From Methyloglobulus morosus KoM1 (GTDB lineage: Bacteria; Pseudomonadota; Gammaproteobacteria; Methylococcales; Methylomonadaceae): a DNA stretch of 64,000 bases. Shown here piece after piece: positions 8,974 to 17,834 of the stretch. The notes beneath the pieces are model-generated. The model did not search any database and was not told the origin of the DNA. It saw only the letters and a list, made by a program, of their open reading frames with translations. Within the stretch, counting starts at the first letter, position 1, and each line of letters opens with the position of its first letter. Made by a program: the position numbers and the translations under genes. The stretch spans positions 34,895 through 98,894 of the forward strand of contig NZ_AYLO01000008.1 in the NCBI RefSeq assembly GCF_000496735.2. Reading direction: 5' to 3'.

Positions 8974-9650
8974 CTTACATAGAGTCGTTAATGAGCACTT
9001 TCTCCGTCGATTTGACCTTAAGGCCGACCACATTTGACTTATGGCATGTGTGTTTGGCAGGTACCGTGGTGGCCTTGATGGCTGTTATCATCTTGCTACT
9101 GTTGTTGCTATTATTTAGCCGAAGCATGAATAAGACAGTAGCCGAACCCGCGACCGTCCAACCGATTCACGCACAACCCGCTGAACCTACGGTAAAAATT
9201 ATCGAGAAAATCATAGAGGTCGAGAAAATCGTGCCTGCACCCACACCGGAACCTGTAGTCCTTAAGGAATACACGCCGGATGCCGCCCTGCAAGTATTGG
9301 GCTTGCTGCAAAAAGAAGCTCGGTTTATCGACTTCATCAAAGAAGACATCACGGCTTATAGTGATGCCGATATTGGTGTTGCCGCACGGGTGGTGCATGA
9401 TGGCTGCAATAAGGCCCTCAATGCGCACTTCAGCCTTGCGCCTATCCGAACAGAGCAGGAAGGCAGCAATATTACCGTACCTGTCGGTTTTGATGCCACG
9501 GCGATTCGGTTGACCGGCAATATTGTGGGCGCTGCACCGTTTACTGGCAGCCTAGTCCATAAAGGATGGCAAGTGACTGAGGTGCGCTTACCCAAACTCA
9601 CACAGGGACATAACCCCCATATTGTTGCGGCTGCAGAAATTGAATTGTAA
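8970..9650 (+). CDS. DUF2760 family membrane-anchored protein
   Basis: 226-aa protein. One transmembrane helix at about residues 27-49 (VALMAVIILLLLLLLF), then a Pro/Glu-rich linker with VEKIVPAPTPEPV, then the DUF2760 domain: LQVLGLLQKEARFIDFIKED, YSDADIGVAARVVHDGCNKAL, and a C-terminal segment. DUF2760 proteins commonly sit beside unusual Hsp70 genes, as here. Function undescribed; plausibly it recruits the Hsp70s to the inner membrane. The 50-bp gap to the first Hsp70 suggests one transcript. Confidence 0.82.
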   Translation: MTYIESLMSTFSVDLTLRPTTFDLWHVCLAGTVVALMAVIILLLLLLLFSRSMNKTVAEPATVQPIHAQPAEPTVKIIEKIIEVEKIVPAPTPEPVVLKEYTPDAALQVLGLLQKEARFIDFIKEDITAYSDADIGVAARVVHDGCNKALNAHFSLAPIRTEQEGSNITVPVGFDATAIRLTGNIVGAAPFTGSLVHKGWQVTEVRLPKLTQGHNPHIVAAAEIEL

Positions 9651-9700
9651 GCATCGCTATTTTCACGCAATTCCATTCAACTAACTGCCATAATTTATTG

Positions 9701-11545
9701 ATGAATAGCCCTATCAGACCAAAATATACCGTCGGAATTGATTTAGGCACCACGCATTGCGTCATGTCTTATGCCAATCTAGCCAGCTTGGAACAGGATG
9801 AATTTTCCCAACAAGTCATGCCGATTTCGCAGCTTACCGCTCCAGGCACGGTTGAAGACAAGCTCCAATTGCCTTCTTTTATCTATCAAGCCCATGCCGC
9901 AGAACTTGCCAATGGCGCAGCCATCCTGCCTTGGACGAGCAAACCGCAACATCTGGTGGGTGAAATTGCCCGTAATTTGGGCAGCAAGACCCCTATCCGC
10001 CTCGTGTCCAGTGCCAAAAGTTGGCTGTGCCATTCCGGTGTGGATTGCAAAGCGCCGATATTGCCGCCCGATGCGCCAGAAGAAGTCGAACGCATCTCGC
10101 CTTTTCAGGCGACCGTCGCTTATTTGCAGCACCTTAAAAGCGCGTGGCAGCACCAACACCCCGATGCGCCGCTGGAACAGCAAGATCTTGTGATTACCGT
10201 CCCCGCATCGTTTGATCCGGCAGCGCGGGAGCTCACTGTCGAAGCGGCTAGGACCGTTGGCTTAGGCCATGCCATCCTATTGGAAGAACCGCAAGCGGCA
10301 TTTTATAGCTGGATTGAAAAAAGCAGCAAAGATTGGCGCAAGCAAGTTCATGTTGGGGATGTTATTCTTGTCATTGACATCGGCGGCGGCACGACCGACT
10401 TATCCTTAATCGCCGTCACAGAGAATGACGGCAACCTGGAGTTGACCCGTGTGGCGATTGGCGACCATATCCTGCTCGGCGGGGATAACATGGATTTGGC
10501 ACTGGCCTATACCGTGAAAACCAAAGTCGAGACAGAAGAAAACCCTTTGCAACCCTGGCAATTTCAGGCATTGACCCATAGCTGCCGAGATGCGAAAGAA
10601 AAGCTGCTCAATAACATGACGATGGATGTCGCCCCCATAGTCATTGCGAATCGAGGTTCTTCGTTAATTGGCGGCACATTACGGACGGAACTGACCCGCG
10701 ATGAAGTCAATAGCACCTTAGTGGAAGGCTTTTTGCCTATTGTTGCCTCCAATGCAAGGCCTGCAACTCGAGCCCGGACTGGATTGAGGACATCCGGCTT
10801 ACCGTATGCCCAAGATGCGGGTATCACAAGGCATCTCGCCGCATTCCTGGCCAAACAGCAACATGCGACTGGCGAATTGGAAGGCATCAGGCTGACGGAA
10901 AATGCCACATTCATCCATCCTACCGCCGTGCTGTTTAATGGCGGCGTGTTAAAGGCGGATTCCTTGGCTGACCGGATGATGAGCGTATTGAATGGCTGGT
11001 TGCAAGCAGAGCAAGCCCCGCCAGCCAGGTTGTTGTCTGGAACTGACCTCGACCTAGCCGTTGCCAGGGGAGCGGCCTATTACGGCTTTGTCCGCAAAGG
11101 CAAGGGAGTACGCATTAAAGGTGGGGCTGCGGCTTCCTATTACGTCGGCATTGAGAGCGCCATGCCTTCTGTGCCGGGCATTCCGCCCGAAATCCAGGCC
11201 TTATGTATCGCTCCCTTTGGCATGGAAGAAGGCACACAGCAAGAGTTGCCCAATGAGGAATTCGGCTTAGTCATTGGTGAACCTGTCCGTTTCCGCTTTT
11301 TTGCATCGACCAGCCGTCGGTCAGACCGGGTTGGCACCCGCTTAAACCGCTGGAGTCGAGACGAACTGTCGGAACTGGCTGAAATCGAAATCACCTTAGC
11401 CAAAGAAGGCCGTAATGCCGGAGATATTGTTCCCGTCCATTTGTGCGCAGCCGTCACGGAAATCGGTACGCTCGAGCTGCAAGCCGTTTCCCAAAAAGAT
11501 AACTCCCGTTGGAAGATTGAATTTGATGTCAGGTCGGGGGAATAA
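9701..11545 (+). CDS. Hsp70 family protein (short, non-DnaK)
   Basis: 614-aa Hsp70-class ATPase. Phosphate-1 motif TVGIDLGTTHC, phosphate-2 VIDIGGGTTDLSLI and adenosine motif LFNGGVLKADS are intact, so ATP hydrolysis is expected. The substrate-binding part is shortened and lacks a DnaK-like lid and the EEVD-like tail. The ATG at 9701 is preferred over a TTG three bases earlier. It is followed 60 bp later by a longer paralogue, and both have the unusual ILLGGDN(M/I)DLALA nucleotide-domain signature. No dnaJ or grpE is nearby, which argues for a dedicated role. Confidence 0.88.
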   Translation: MNSPIRPKYTVGIDLGTTHCVMSYANLASLEQDEFSQQVMPISQLTAPGTVEDKLQLPSFIYQAHAAELANGAAILPWTSKPQHLVGEIARNLGSKTPIRLVSSAKSWLCHSGVDCKAPILPPDAPEEVERISPFQATVAYLQHLKSAWQHQHPDAPLEQQDLVITVPASFDPAARELTVEAARTVGLGHAILLEEPQAAFYSWIEKSSKDWRKQVHVGDVILVIDIGGGTTDLSLIAVTENDGNLELTRVAIGDHILLGGDNMDLALAYTVKTKVETEENPLQPWQFQALTHSCRDAKEKLLNNMTMDVAPIVIANRGSSLIGGTLRTELTRDEVNSTLVEGFLPIVASNARPATRARTGLRTSGLPYAQDAGITRHLAAFLAKQQHATGELEGIRLTENATFIHPTAVLFNGGVLKADSLADRMMSVLNGWLQAEQAPPARLLSGTDLDLAVARGAAYYGFVRKGKGVRIKGGAAASYYVGIESAMPSVPGIPPEIQALCIAPFGMEEGTQQELPNEEFGLVIGEPVRFRFFASTSRRSDRVGTRLNRWSRDELSELAEIEITLAKEGRNAGDIVPVHLCAAVTEIGTLELQAVSQKDNSRWKIEFDVRSGE

Positions 11546-11605
11546 GCATCAAACGCCAGCATCCAACCCTGTCCGCAAGCATATCCAAGCAGTTTTAAGC
11601 AACCC

Positions 11606-14440
11606 GTGCAAAACCCATCTCCCCAATACCACGTCGGCATCGACCTGGGTACGACGCATACGGCGGTTGCTTATGCCAAAATCGGCAACCCGCAAGACAT
11701 TCAGTTATTCCAGATTGAACAACTGACCGCGCCGGGGCAAGTCGAAGCGAAACCCTTATTGCCGTCAGCGCGTTATCATCCGGCTGAAAACGAACTTTCC
11801 GAAGCCGAACTTGTTTTTTCCCAATCCGGTACTCGCGCCGTTATCGGTGAAGCCGCACGATTGTTGGGCGCGAAGTCCAAAGGACGATTGGTGGCCAGCG
11901 CCAAAAGCTGGTTGTCACATCCCACGGTTGACCATCATGCCAAGATCCTGCCCTGGGGCAGTGATGAAAGCATCGAGAAAGTCTCCCCCATCGATGCCAG
12001 TGCCAGCTATCTCAGGCATATTTGCACCGTTTGGGGCATTCGCAACCCGAGCGCACCCTTAGAAAATCAGGATATTGTGATTACCGTGCCGGCTTCTTTT
12101 GATGAAGCCGCACGGTCGCTTACCCTGGAAGCGGCAAACCGGGCGGGACTCCATAGCGTCAGGCTGCTCGAAGAACCCCAGGCGGTCTGTTACGACTGGC
12201 TACGCCGCAACAGTGGCAATATCCATGACGCGCTGGAAAATATACAGTTGTTGTTAATCTGCGATGTAGGCGGCGGCACGACTGACCTGACATTAATAAA
12301 AGTCGAAAAACAGGGCCAAACTGATCCTAAGCTAACCCGGATTGCCGTGGGCGACCATATTTTACTGGGCGGGGACAACATTGATTTGGCCTTGGCGCAT
12401 CTCGTCGAAAGTCGCTTGCAGTCAGGCCAGTCCCGCTTGTCTACGGCGGATTTTTCCCAGTTGAATGAACAATGCCGCACCACCAAGGAACACTTGCTGG
12501 CAGAAAATGCACCAGGACAAGTGACCATTACCTTATTGGGCGGCGGTTCCAAATTGATTGGGGGATCGCGCTCCGCCATTTTGACTCAGGACGATGTCAA
12601 ACGAATCGCCTTGGACGGCTTCTTCCCGCTCACCCAATTAGACGACACGCCGGACAGGAAACGCAGCGGTGTGGTGGAATTTGGTTTGCCGTACGCGGCA
12701 GAACCGGCCATCAGCAAACATATCGCCGCGTTTTTAAACCTGCACAAACAGGCTGCCCTGGAGGCATTGCAAGGCACAGGGACAGTGCCCGATGCTATAT
12801 TACTGAACGGCGGCCTCTTCCGCAGCCAAACGATCACCCAAAGAATCCTTGACCTATGCAATGCCTGGAGCCCAAAGCCCTTGGTCTTGCTTGAGAACGA
12901 CTACCCTGATATTTCTGTGGCGTATGGCGCAGTCGGTTATGCCATCGCCAGACATGACAAAAAACTCAAAATTGGCGGCGGTGCGGCGCGGAGTTATTTT
13001 CTGTTGATCGACACAAACGTATCGGCGCAAGCACCGATCACGAAATCGCCTACGAAATACGGAGTTTGCGTACTGCCAAAAGGTAGTGCAGAAGGCAAGG
13101 AAATCATTTTGCATGACCGACGGTTCGCCTTACGTACCGGCACACCCGTCCGGTTTGACTTGGTTTCATATTCGGGCGACCAGCCCTTCAAACCTGGGGG
13201 CATTACCGAAATTAGCGATGACTTCCATGCCCTGCCCCCACTTGTCGTAGTGTTTGATACCGAGACCGCCCATCAAGACACCGAAACGGTTGTGCAGCTA
13301 GGTGTCACCCAAACCGATCTGGGAACGCTTAAAATTCAATGTATTGCAGTAAATGATGCGGCAAACCAGGAAACGGCAACACACCAAACGATAGGCGACA
13401 ACCCACAACAACGCTGGGATGTGGAATTCCAAATCAGGAAACAAGACACTATCAGGACTCCGGTCAATACCGAATTACCCCCCCAATTCAATGCGGCTAT
13501 CGAGCTAATACAGGCCGTATTCGGCACTAAATCCAAACAAATCAACCCAAACGCAGTCAAAAGCCTCCGTTCCGATCTCGAAAGGCTGCTGGGTGACCGC
13601 TCGCTATGGGATTCATCCTTGCTCAGGGCATTGTTTGCGGTATTGTGGGAAGGCCATAAATACCGTCGCCGTTCGGAACACCACGAACGGGTTTGGCTCA
13701 GCCTGATCGGCTTTTGCCTACGCCCTGGCTTTGGCTGCCCCCTGGACGACTGGCGCATCCAGCATCTGTGGCAACTCTATCCCCAAGGCATCCAATTCAT
13801 CAACAGCAATCAAAACTGGAGCGAATGGTGGACACTCTGGCGGCGCATAGCCGGCGGCTTGGATGTTGTTACCCAAGAACGGGTTTTTGCCGACATTGCT
13901 AACTATATTAACCCCGCTGCAAGTAGGCAACCTAACATTGCCAAGCAAGCCAAACAGCGCAGTTATGACGATATGGTCATGCTTGCCGCCGTTCTCGAAC
14001 GCTTGCCGATTGCCAAAAAAATAGGCCTTGGCGAATGGCTAATCAAACGATTGGGGAAAGCGAATGAATCCCAACAGACATGGTGGGCCGTAGGCCGCGT
14101 GGGTGCACGTATCCCTTTTTATGGCAATAGCCATGATGTGATTCCAACCGCTACCATTGAAAAATGGTTGGACCTCTTGTTAGTGCAAGACTGGAAAAAG
14201 AATCGGCAGGCAGCTTTCGCCGCCATGCTGTTAAGCCGTAAAAGTGGCGATCGTGTCCGTGATATTGATGAACCGCTCAGCATGAAAATTATTGATAAGC
14301 TAAAAATAAGCAAAACGCCTTATGCTTGGCTAGAAATGGTTGAGCATTATAAAAAGCTCGATGAAAAAGATGAGGCCCAGTTTTATGGAGAAGCGTTACC
14401 GCCGGGATTAAAACTGATACACACGAACTCCGCGTATTGA
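11606..14440 (+). CDS. Hsp70 family protein with C-terminal DUF3731 domain
   Basis: 944-aa protein. Residues 1-600 repeat the plan of the preceding Hsp70 (VGIDLGTTHTAVAY, ICDVGGGTTDLTLI, LLNGGLFRSQ). About 340 extra C-terminal residues correspond to DUF3731, with Trp-rich segments such as DDWRIQHLWQLYPQG and NWSEWWTLWRRIAGG. The start is GTG at 11606; no better ATG lies upstream. The two Hsp70s are clearly tandem paralogues that then diverged in the C-terminus. With DUF2760 this forms a recurrent bacterial module whose clients are unknown. Confidence 0.88.
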   Translation: MQNPSPQYHVGIDLGTTHTAVAYAKIGNPQDIQLFQIEQLTAPGQVEAKPLLPSARYHPAENELSEAELVFSQSGTRAVIGEAARLLGAKSKGRLVASAKSWLSHPTVDHHAKILPWGSDESIEKVSPIDASASYLRHICTVWGIRNPSAPLENQDIVITVPASFDEAARSLTLEAANRAGLHSVRLLEEPQAVCYDWLRRNSGNIHDALENIQLLLICDVGGGTTDLTLIKVEKQGQTDPKLTRIAVGDHILLGGDNIDLALAHLVESRLQSGQSRLSTADFSQLNEQCRTTKEHLLAENAPGQVTITLLGGGSKLIGGSRSAILTQDDVKRIALDGFFPLTQLDDTPDRKRSGVVEFGLPYAAEPAISKHIAAFLNLHKQAALEALQGTGTVPDAILLNGGLFRSQTITQRILDLCNAWSPKPLVLLENDYPDISVAYGAVGYAIARHDKKLKIGGGAARSYFLLIDTNVSAQAPITKSPTKYGVCVLPKGSAEGKEIILHDRRFALRTGTPVRFDLVSYSGDQPFKPGGITEISDDFHALPPLVVVFDTETAHQDTETVVQLGVTQTDLGTLKIQCIAVNDAANQETATHQTIGDNPQQRWDVEFQIRKQDTIRTPVNTELPPQFNAAIELIQAVFGTKSKQINPNAVKSLRSDLERLLGDRSLWDSSLLRALFAVLWEGHKYRRRSEHHERVWLSLIGFCLRPGFGCPLDDWRIQHLWQLYPQGIQFINSNQNWSEWWTLWRRIAGGLDVVTQERVFADIANYINPAASRQPNIAKQAKQRSYDDMVMLAAVLERLPIAKKIGLGEWLIKRLGKANESQQTWWAVGRVGARIPFYGNSHDVIPTATIEKWLDLLLVQDWKKNRQAAFAAMLLSRKSGDRVRDIDEPLSMKIIDKLKISKTPYAWLEMVEHYKKLDEKDEAQFYGEALPPGLKLIHTNSAY

Positions 14441-14851
14441 CTAGCCTTGGTTAAAGTGTATAACCAGAAGGTAACACCGCATTTTTGGTTGTTGCGATGG
14501 TTTACCTCAATTTACTGACAGCTAATTGAAATATAGGTAATACCACTTATTGTGAAGGGCTGGAAGTTTACGTAAGCTATTGCTTAAGATTACTAAAGCA
14601 TTCGTTAACTACGTCTCCAGCGCTATTTTTTATAGATGCCGTTACTTTTTTTAAGGCACAAGCTATAGTTGTAACCAAATGGACTTAACATGCCTATCAA
14701 TCCGGCCATTTTGGTTATTTTTTAGCATGTTTTTTTAAGACTTAGTATAGAAATGCGCTACGCGTTCGGCAATTGGAAAGAAAGCCTATACTTCTTTGAA
14801 TATAGTCTGTGTTTAACTCATCTTTTATGACTGGTTTGTCGAACTAGAATT
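14441..14851. other. Non-coding stretch between the Hsp70 cluster and the ExeA-type ATPase
   Basis: 411 bp, AT-rich, with no credible reading frame on either strand. I see no clear terminator hairpin with a T-tract. It probably holds the promoter of the downstream gene, with TATACT at 14787-14792 as a weak -10 candidate lacking a convincing -35. Confidence 0.4.
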
Positions 14852-15778
14852 ATGTACACAAATTTTTTTGGCCTGACAAAAAAACCATTTTCGCTCAGCC
14901 CTGACCCCAGTTTTCTCTACTTAAGCCCCAATCATAAGAAAGCGCTGACTACCCTGAGATATGGTTTAGTAAGCCAAGCCAGTATAACCGTCATTACTGG
15001 AGAGATTGGCTCGGGCAAGACTACCTTAATCATGGCAGTTTTGGAAAAAGTCCAGAACCAATGCACTGTCGGCTTGATCACCAATACCCACAGTGCATTT
15101 GGCGACCTGTTGACCTGGGTTTTGGCTTCGTTCGACATCCCCCATGAGTCCAAAAATAAGGCCGAACGCTACCAGATTTTTACCCGATTCCTGGCCGAAG
15201 AACATAAAAAGCAACGTCGCGTCATTTTGATCGTCGATGAAGCTCAAAACATGGACATTGAAACATTGGAGGAGCTAAGGCTGCTCTCCAACATCAACGT
15301 AGCGGATCAAATCAAATTACAAATGATTTTGGTCGGACAACCTGAGCTGGTCGACAAACTGAACCAACCGGAACTCGTCCAATTTGCACAGCGTATCTCT
15401 ATTGAATACCATCTGAAACCGCTCAATTTCGAAGAAACGCGAAACTACATCGCACACCGTTTATTGATAGCCGGTGTCAATTCCACGATCTTTAATGAGG
15501 CGGCATTAGCGGCAATATATTTTTACACTGAAGGCGTGCCGCGCCTGATCAACAACATCTGTGACTTGGCAATGGTTTTTGCCTTTGCGGCGGAAACCAA
15601 AAAGATAGGCTGGAAAACCATTACCGAAGTGGTAAACGAAAGAAAAACAGGGGGTATCAGGCGTTTTAAAGGGACTATTTCGACAGAACCCACCTTGATG
15701 GATCGAGCAACAGAAGCCGAGCGTCTACGCAGGGATATTTTGGACAAGACCAAAATCGATATTTCAAGGTCGCTTTGA
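14852..15778 (+). CDS. ExeA/GspA-type AAA ATPase
   Basis: 308-aa P-loop ATPase starting MYTNFFGLTKKPFSLSPDP, the standard opening of ExeA/GspA and MshM relatives. Walker A GEIGSGKTT at 50-58, Walker B VILIVDEAQN at 124-133, sensor region QMILVGQPEL, and the C-terminal helical lid with EGVPRLINNICD. Relatives help place secretins or pili through the cell wall, or accompany exosortase loci. There is no GspB-like periplasmic domain at the end, and no secretin or exosortase gene nearby, so the partner system is elsewhere. Confidence 0.85.
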   Translation: MYTNFFGLTKKPFSLSPDPSFLYLSPNHKKALTTLRYGLVSQASITVITGEIGSGKTTLIMAVLEKVQNQCTVGLITNTHSAFGDLLTWVLASFDIPHESKNKAERYQIFTRFLAEEHKKQRRVILIVDEAQNMDIETLEELRLLSNINVADQIKLQMILVGQPELVDKLNQPELVQFAQRISIEYHLKPLNFEETRNYIAHRLLIAGVNSTIFNEAALAAIYFYTEGVPRLINNICDLAMVFAFAAETKKIGWKTITEVVNERKTGGIRRFKGTISTEPTLMDRATEAERLRRDILDKTKIDISRSL

Positions 15779-15871
15779 GAGCAGCGTAAGCACGTACATA
15801 ATCAACACATGGCCTTTGTGTTGGGCTTGCAGAAACCCATAAAACTTCCCTACTATTTGTCGGCTTTTTGG

Positions 15872-17482
15872 TCAGGCAACTTCCTTTTTTAGCACAGGCA
15901 CGGCACTGATCAACTTTTTGGTGTAAGCGTGTTGGGGCTTGAAAAGCACCTGCCCGACACTACCTTGCTCTATTATTTTTCCTTGATACATGACGGCTAC
16001 GTCATCCGCTATTTCGGCTACAACGGCGAGATCATGGGTAATAAACAAATAGCTGATACCCTGCTCCTTCTGCAGATCCTTTAATAGCCGGATTACCTGC
16101 GCCTGCACAGAGACATCCAGCGCACTCGTCGGCTCATCGCACACGATCAGTTTTGGCCTTACCGCCAAGGCACGGGCGATACAAATCCGCTGCCGTTGCC
16201 CACCGGAAAATTCATGCGGGTAACGCAATGCGGCATCTTCGGGCAAACCGACTTGCTGCAGCAATTGCCGTACACGTCCCTTGCACTCAACGGCGTCAAT
16301 ATCTGGATGCAGCGCACCGATGCCTTCTGCAATAATATCGCCTACCAGCATTCTGGGATTCATCGAAGAAAACGGATCTTGGAATACAATCTGTATATTG
16401 GCGCGTTGTCTCCTTAACAATTCGCCTTGTAAGCCGTCCAAATCCAAGCCGTCAATCTTGACCGACCCAAAACTGCCTGGGATCAAATTGAGCAAACCTT
16501 TTCCCAAGGTCGTCTTGCCGCAACCGGATTCACCGACCAAGGCCAGCGTCTTGCCTTGCTGGATAGTAAGGCTTACCCCGTCCACAGCGCGCACATAACC
16601 TACGATGCGCTTGAATAAGCCTTTACGTATCGGATAATGGCAATGAAAATTGTCCACTTGAAGCAAAGGCGGCTTTTCTTCGGGGCAACGGTTCAAGCCG
16701 CTTTGCATGGATGGCAGGGCAGCTAGCAACTTACGGGTGTAAGGGTGCTGGGCTTGCGTAAATAAGTCCGATGAAGAGCTAGATTCAACAATTTTACCGT
16801 GTTGCATCACGGCGACCCGATCCGCCATCGTGGAAACCAGCGCAAGATCGTGGCTAATAAGCCACAGTGCCATGCCAGTTTGCTGTTGGATGCTTTTCAG
16901 TAAGGCCAATATTTGCGCCTGGATCGTCACATCCAGCGATGTCGTCGGCTCATCCGCAATCAGCAAATCCGGCTTGCCTGCCAAGGCAATCGCTATCATC
17001 ACCCGTTGCCGCTGGCCGCCGGACAATTGGTGGGGAAAGTCCTTTATCCGCTGCTGCGGCTCCGGCAGTTCAACTTGCTGCAACAATTCCAATACACGCC
17101 GCTGTACCCCATTATTGGACAGGGGAAAGTGTTGTCGGACGGCTTCTGCAACTTGGTCGCCTATGGTCATGACTGGATTCAGCGATGACATGGGATCCTG
17201 AAAAATCAAGCCGATACGACGACCACGGATCTTGCACAATTCCAATTCGGACAGCTTTAATAAGTTTTCGCCTTGCAAGCTAATCGACGCGGCATTGAGA
17301 GTAGCGTTATTGGGCAGCAATCTAAGTACCGACAAAGCCGTAATCGATTTCCCAGAACCCGACTCGCCGACGAGGGCGAATGTTTCCCCCGCATAAAGTG
17401 TAAAGCTGATGTCATCGACAACCGGTTGGGATCGGCCAAAACGGACACTCAAATTTTCGACGGAAAGCAATGGCTCAGTCAT
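15872..17482 (-). CDS. yejF: Peptide ABC transporter, fused dual ATPase subunit (YejF-like)
   Basis: 536-aa protein with two complete ABC domains. Domain 1: Walker A GESGSGKS, signature LSGGQRQRV, Walker B LLIADEPTTSLD. Domain 2: Walker A GESGCGKT, signature FSGGQRQRI, Walker B LIVCDEPTSALD. This Opp/Dpp-class duplicated layout is that of YejF. The ATG at 17482 (MTEPLLSVENLS) is chosen; the longer frame to 17548 only covers the end of the broken Trp-rich gene. It powers the permease at 17818-19167, but no binding protein or second permease is present here. Confidence 0.88.
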   Translation of the reverse strand: MTEPLLSVENLSVRFGRSQPVVDDISFTLYAGETFALVGESGSGKSITALSVLRLLPNNATLNAASISLQGENLLKLSELELCKIRGRRIGLIFQDPMSSLNPVMTIGDQVAEAVRQHFPLSNNGVQRRVLELLQQVELPEPQQRIKDFPHQLSGGQRQRVMIAIALAGKPDLLIADEPTTSLDVTIQAQILALLKSIQQQTGMALWLISHDLALVSTMADRVAVMQHGKIVESSSSSDLFTQAQHPYTRKLLAALPSMQSGLNRCPEEKPPLLQVDNFHCHYPIRKGLFKRIVGYVRAVDGVSLTIQQGKTLALVGESGCGKTTLGKGLLNLIPGSFGSVKIDGLDLDGLQGELLRRQRANIQIVFQDPFSSMNPRMLVGDIIAEGIGALHPDIDAVECKGRVRQLLQQVGLPEDAALRYPHEFSGGQRQRICIARALAVRPKLIVCDEPTSALDVSVQAQVIRLLKDLQKEQGISYLFITHDLAVVAEIADDVAVMYQGKIIEQGSVGQVLFKPQHAYTKKLISAVPVLKKEVA

Positions 17483-17499
17483 AGTGTTATTTTCAGTAT

Positions 17500-17834
17500 T
17501 TAACGCCATCCAGCTAACCGTTGTGTATGGTCTTTCAGTTCTTGCCAAACCATTTCATATTCGTTATGCGTAAGCACTGCTTCGACGATGCAAGTGATAC
17601 CAATCCCAATAAATTTTTATTTGAATTCCCCTCATCCTGACCTTCTCCCTCTGGAGAAGGAATAATACGAGAATTTATTGGGATTGGTATGATTACCACA
17701 CCTTGCCCATCTTCACTAGTACGCGTGACCAGAAAATGTTTTTCCTTATCTTGTGGTGTGACCGCCGTCCATTTGCTCAACAACAATTTAGCGGGATTTA
17801 TTCGATTGCCCGTCGGTTTATTTAAAGCTTTCAT
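17500..17834 (-). pseudogene. Trp-rich protein (TIGR02450 family) interrupted by a MITE
   Basis: The 5' part reads MKALNKPTGNRINPAKLLLS then SKWTAVTPQDKEKHFLVTR, the hallmark of the small TIGR02450 family. After GQGVVI the frame enters a 91-bp inverted-repeat element. On the far side, ITCIVEAVLTHNEYEMVWQE and ELKDHTQRLAGWR complete the family pattern up to TAA at 17502-17500. Removing the element plus one 4-bp target copy restores an exact 79-aa frame (240 bp). The uncorrected frame would give a 99-aa product with a meaningless tail. The start overlaps the yejE end by 17 bp. Confidence 0.85.
17595..17693. mobile_element. MITE-like element, 19-bp perfect terminal inverted repeats, 4-bp target duplication
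   Basis: ATACCAATCCCAATAAATT at 17597-17615 is the exact reverse complement of 17672-17690. TGAT at 17595-17598 is repeated at 17690-17693, consistent with a 4-bp target-site duplication around a core of about 91 bp (17599-17689). The centre holds an imperfect CTTCTCC...GGAGAAGG palindrome. It encodes nothing, so it would need a transposase supplied elsewhere. It interrupts a recognisable gene, which marks it as a recent insertion rather than a fixed intergenic palindrome. Confidence 0.85.

Noticed and set aside
14441-14851. tRNA or structured RNA gene in the gap
   Set aside because: No TpsiC-like GGTTCRA box or cloverleaf arms found here or in the other long gaps.
17483-17548. N-terminal extension of the YejF-like ATPase
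   Set aside because: This stretch codes for the tail of the disrupted Trp-rich gene in another frame.
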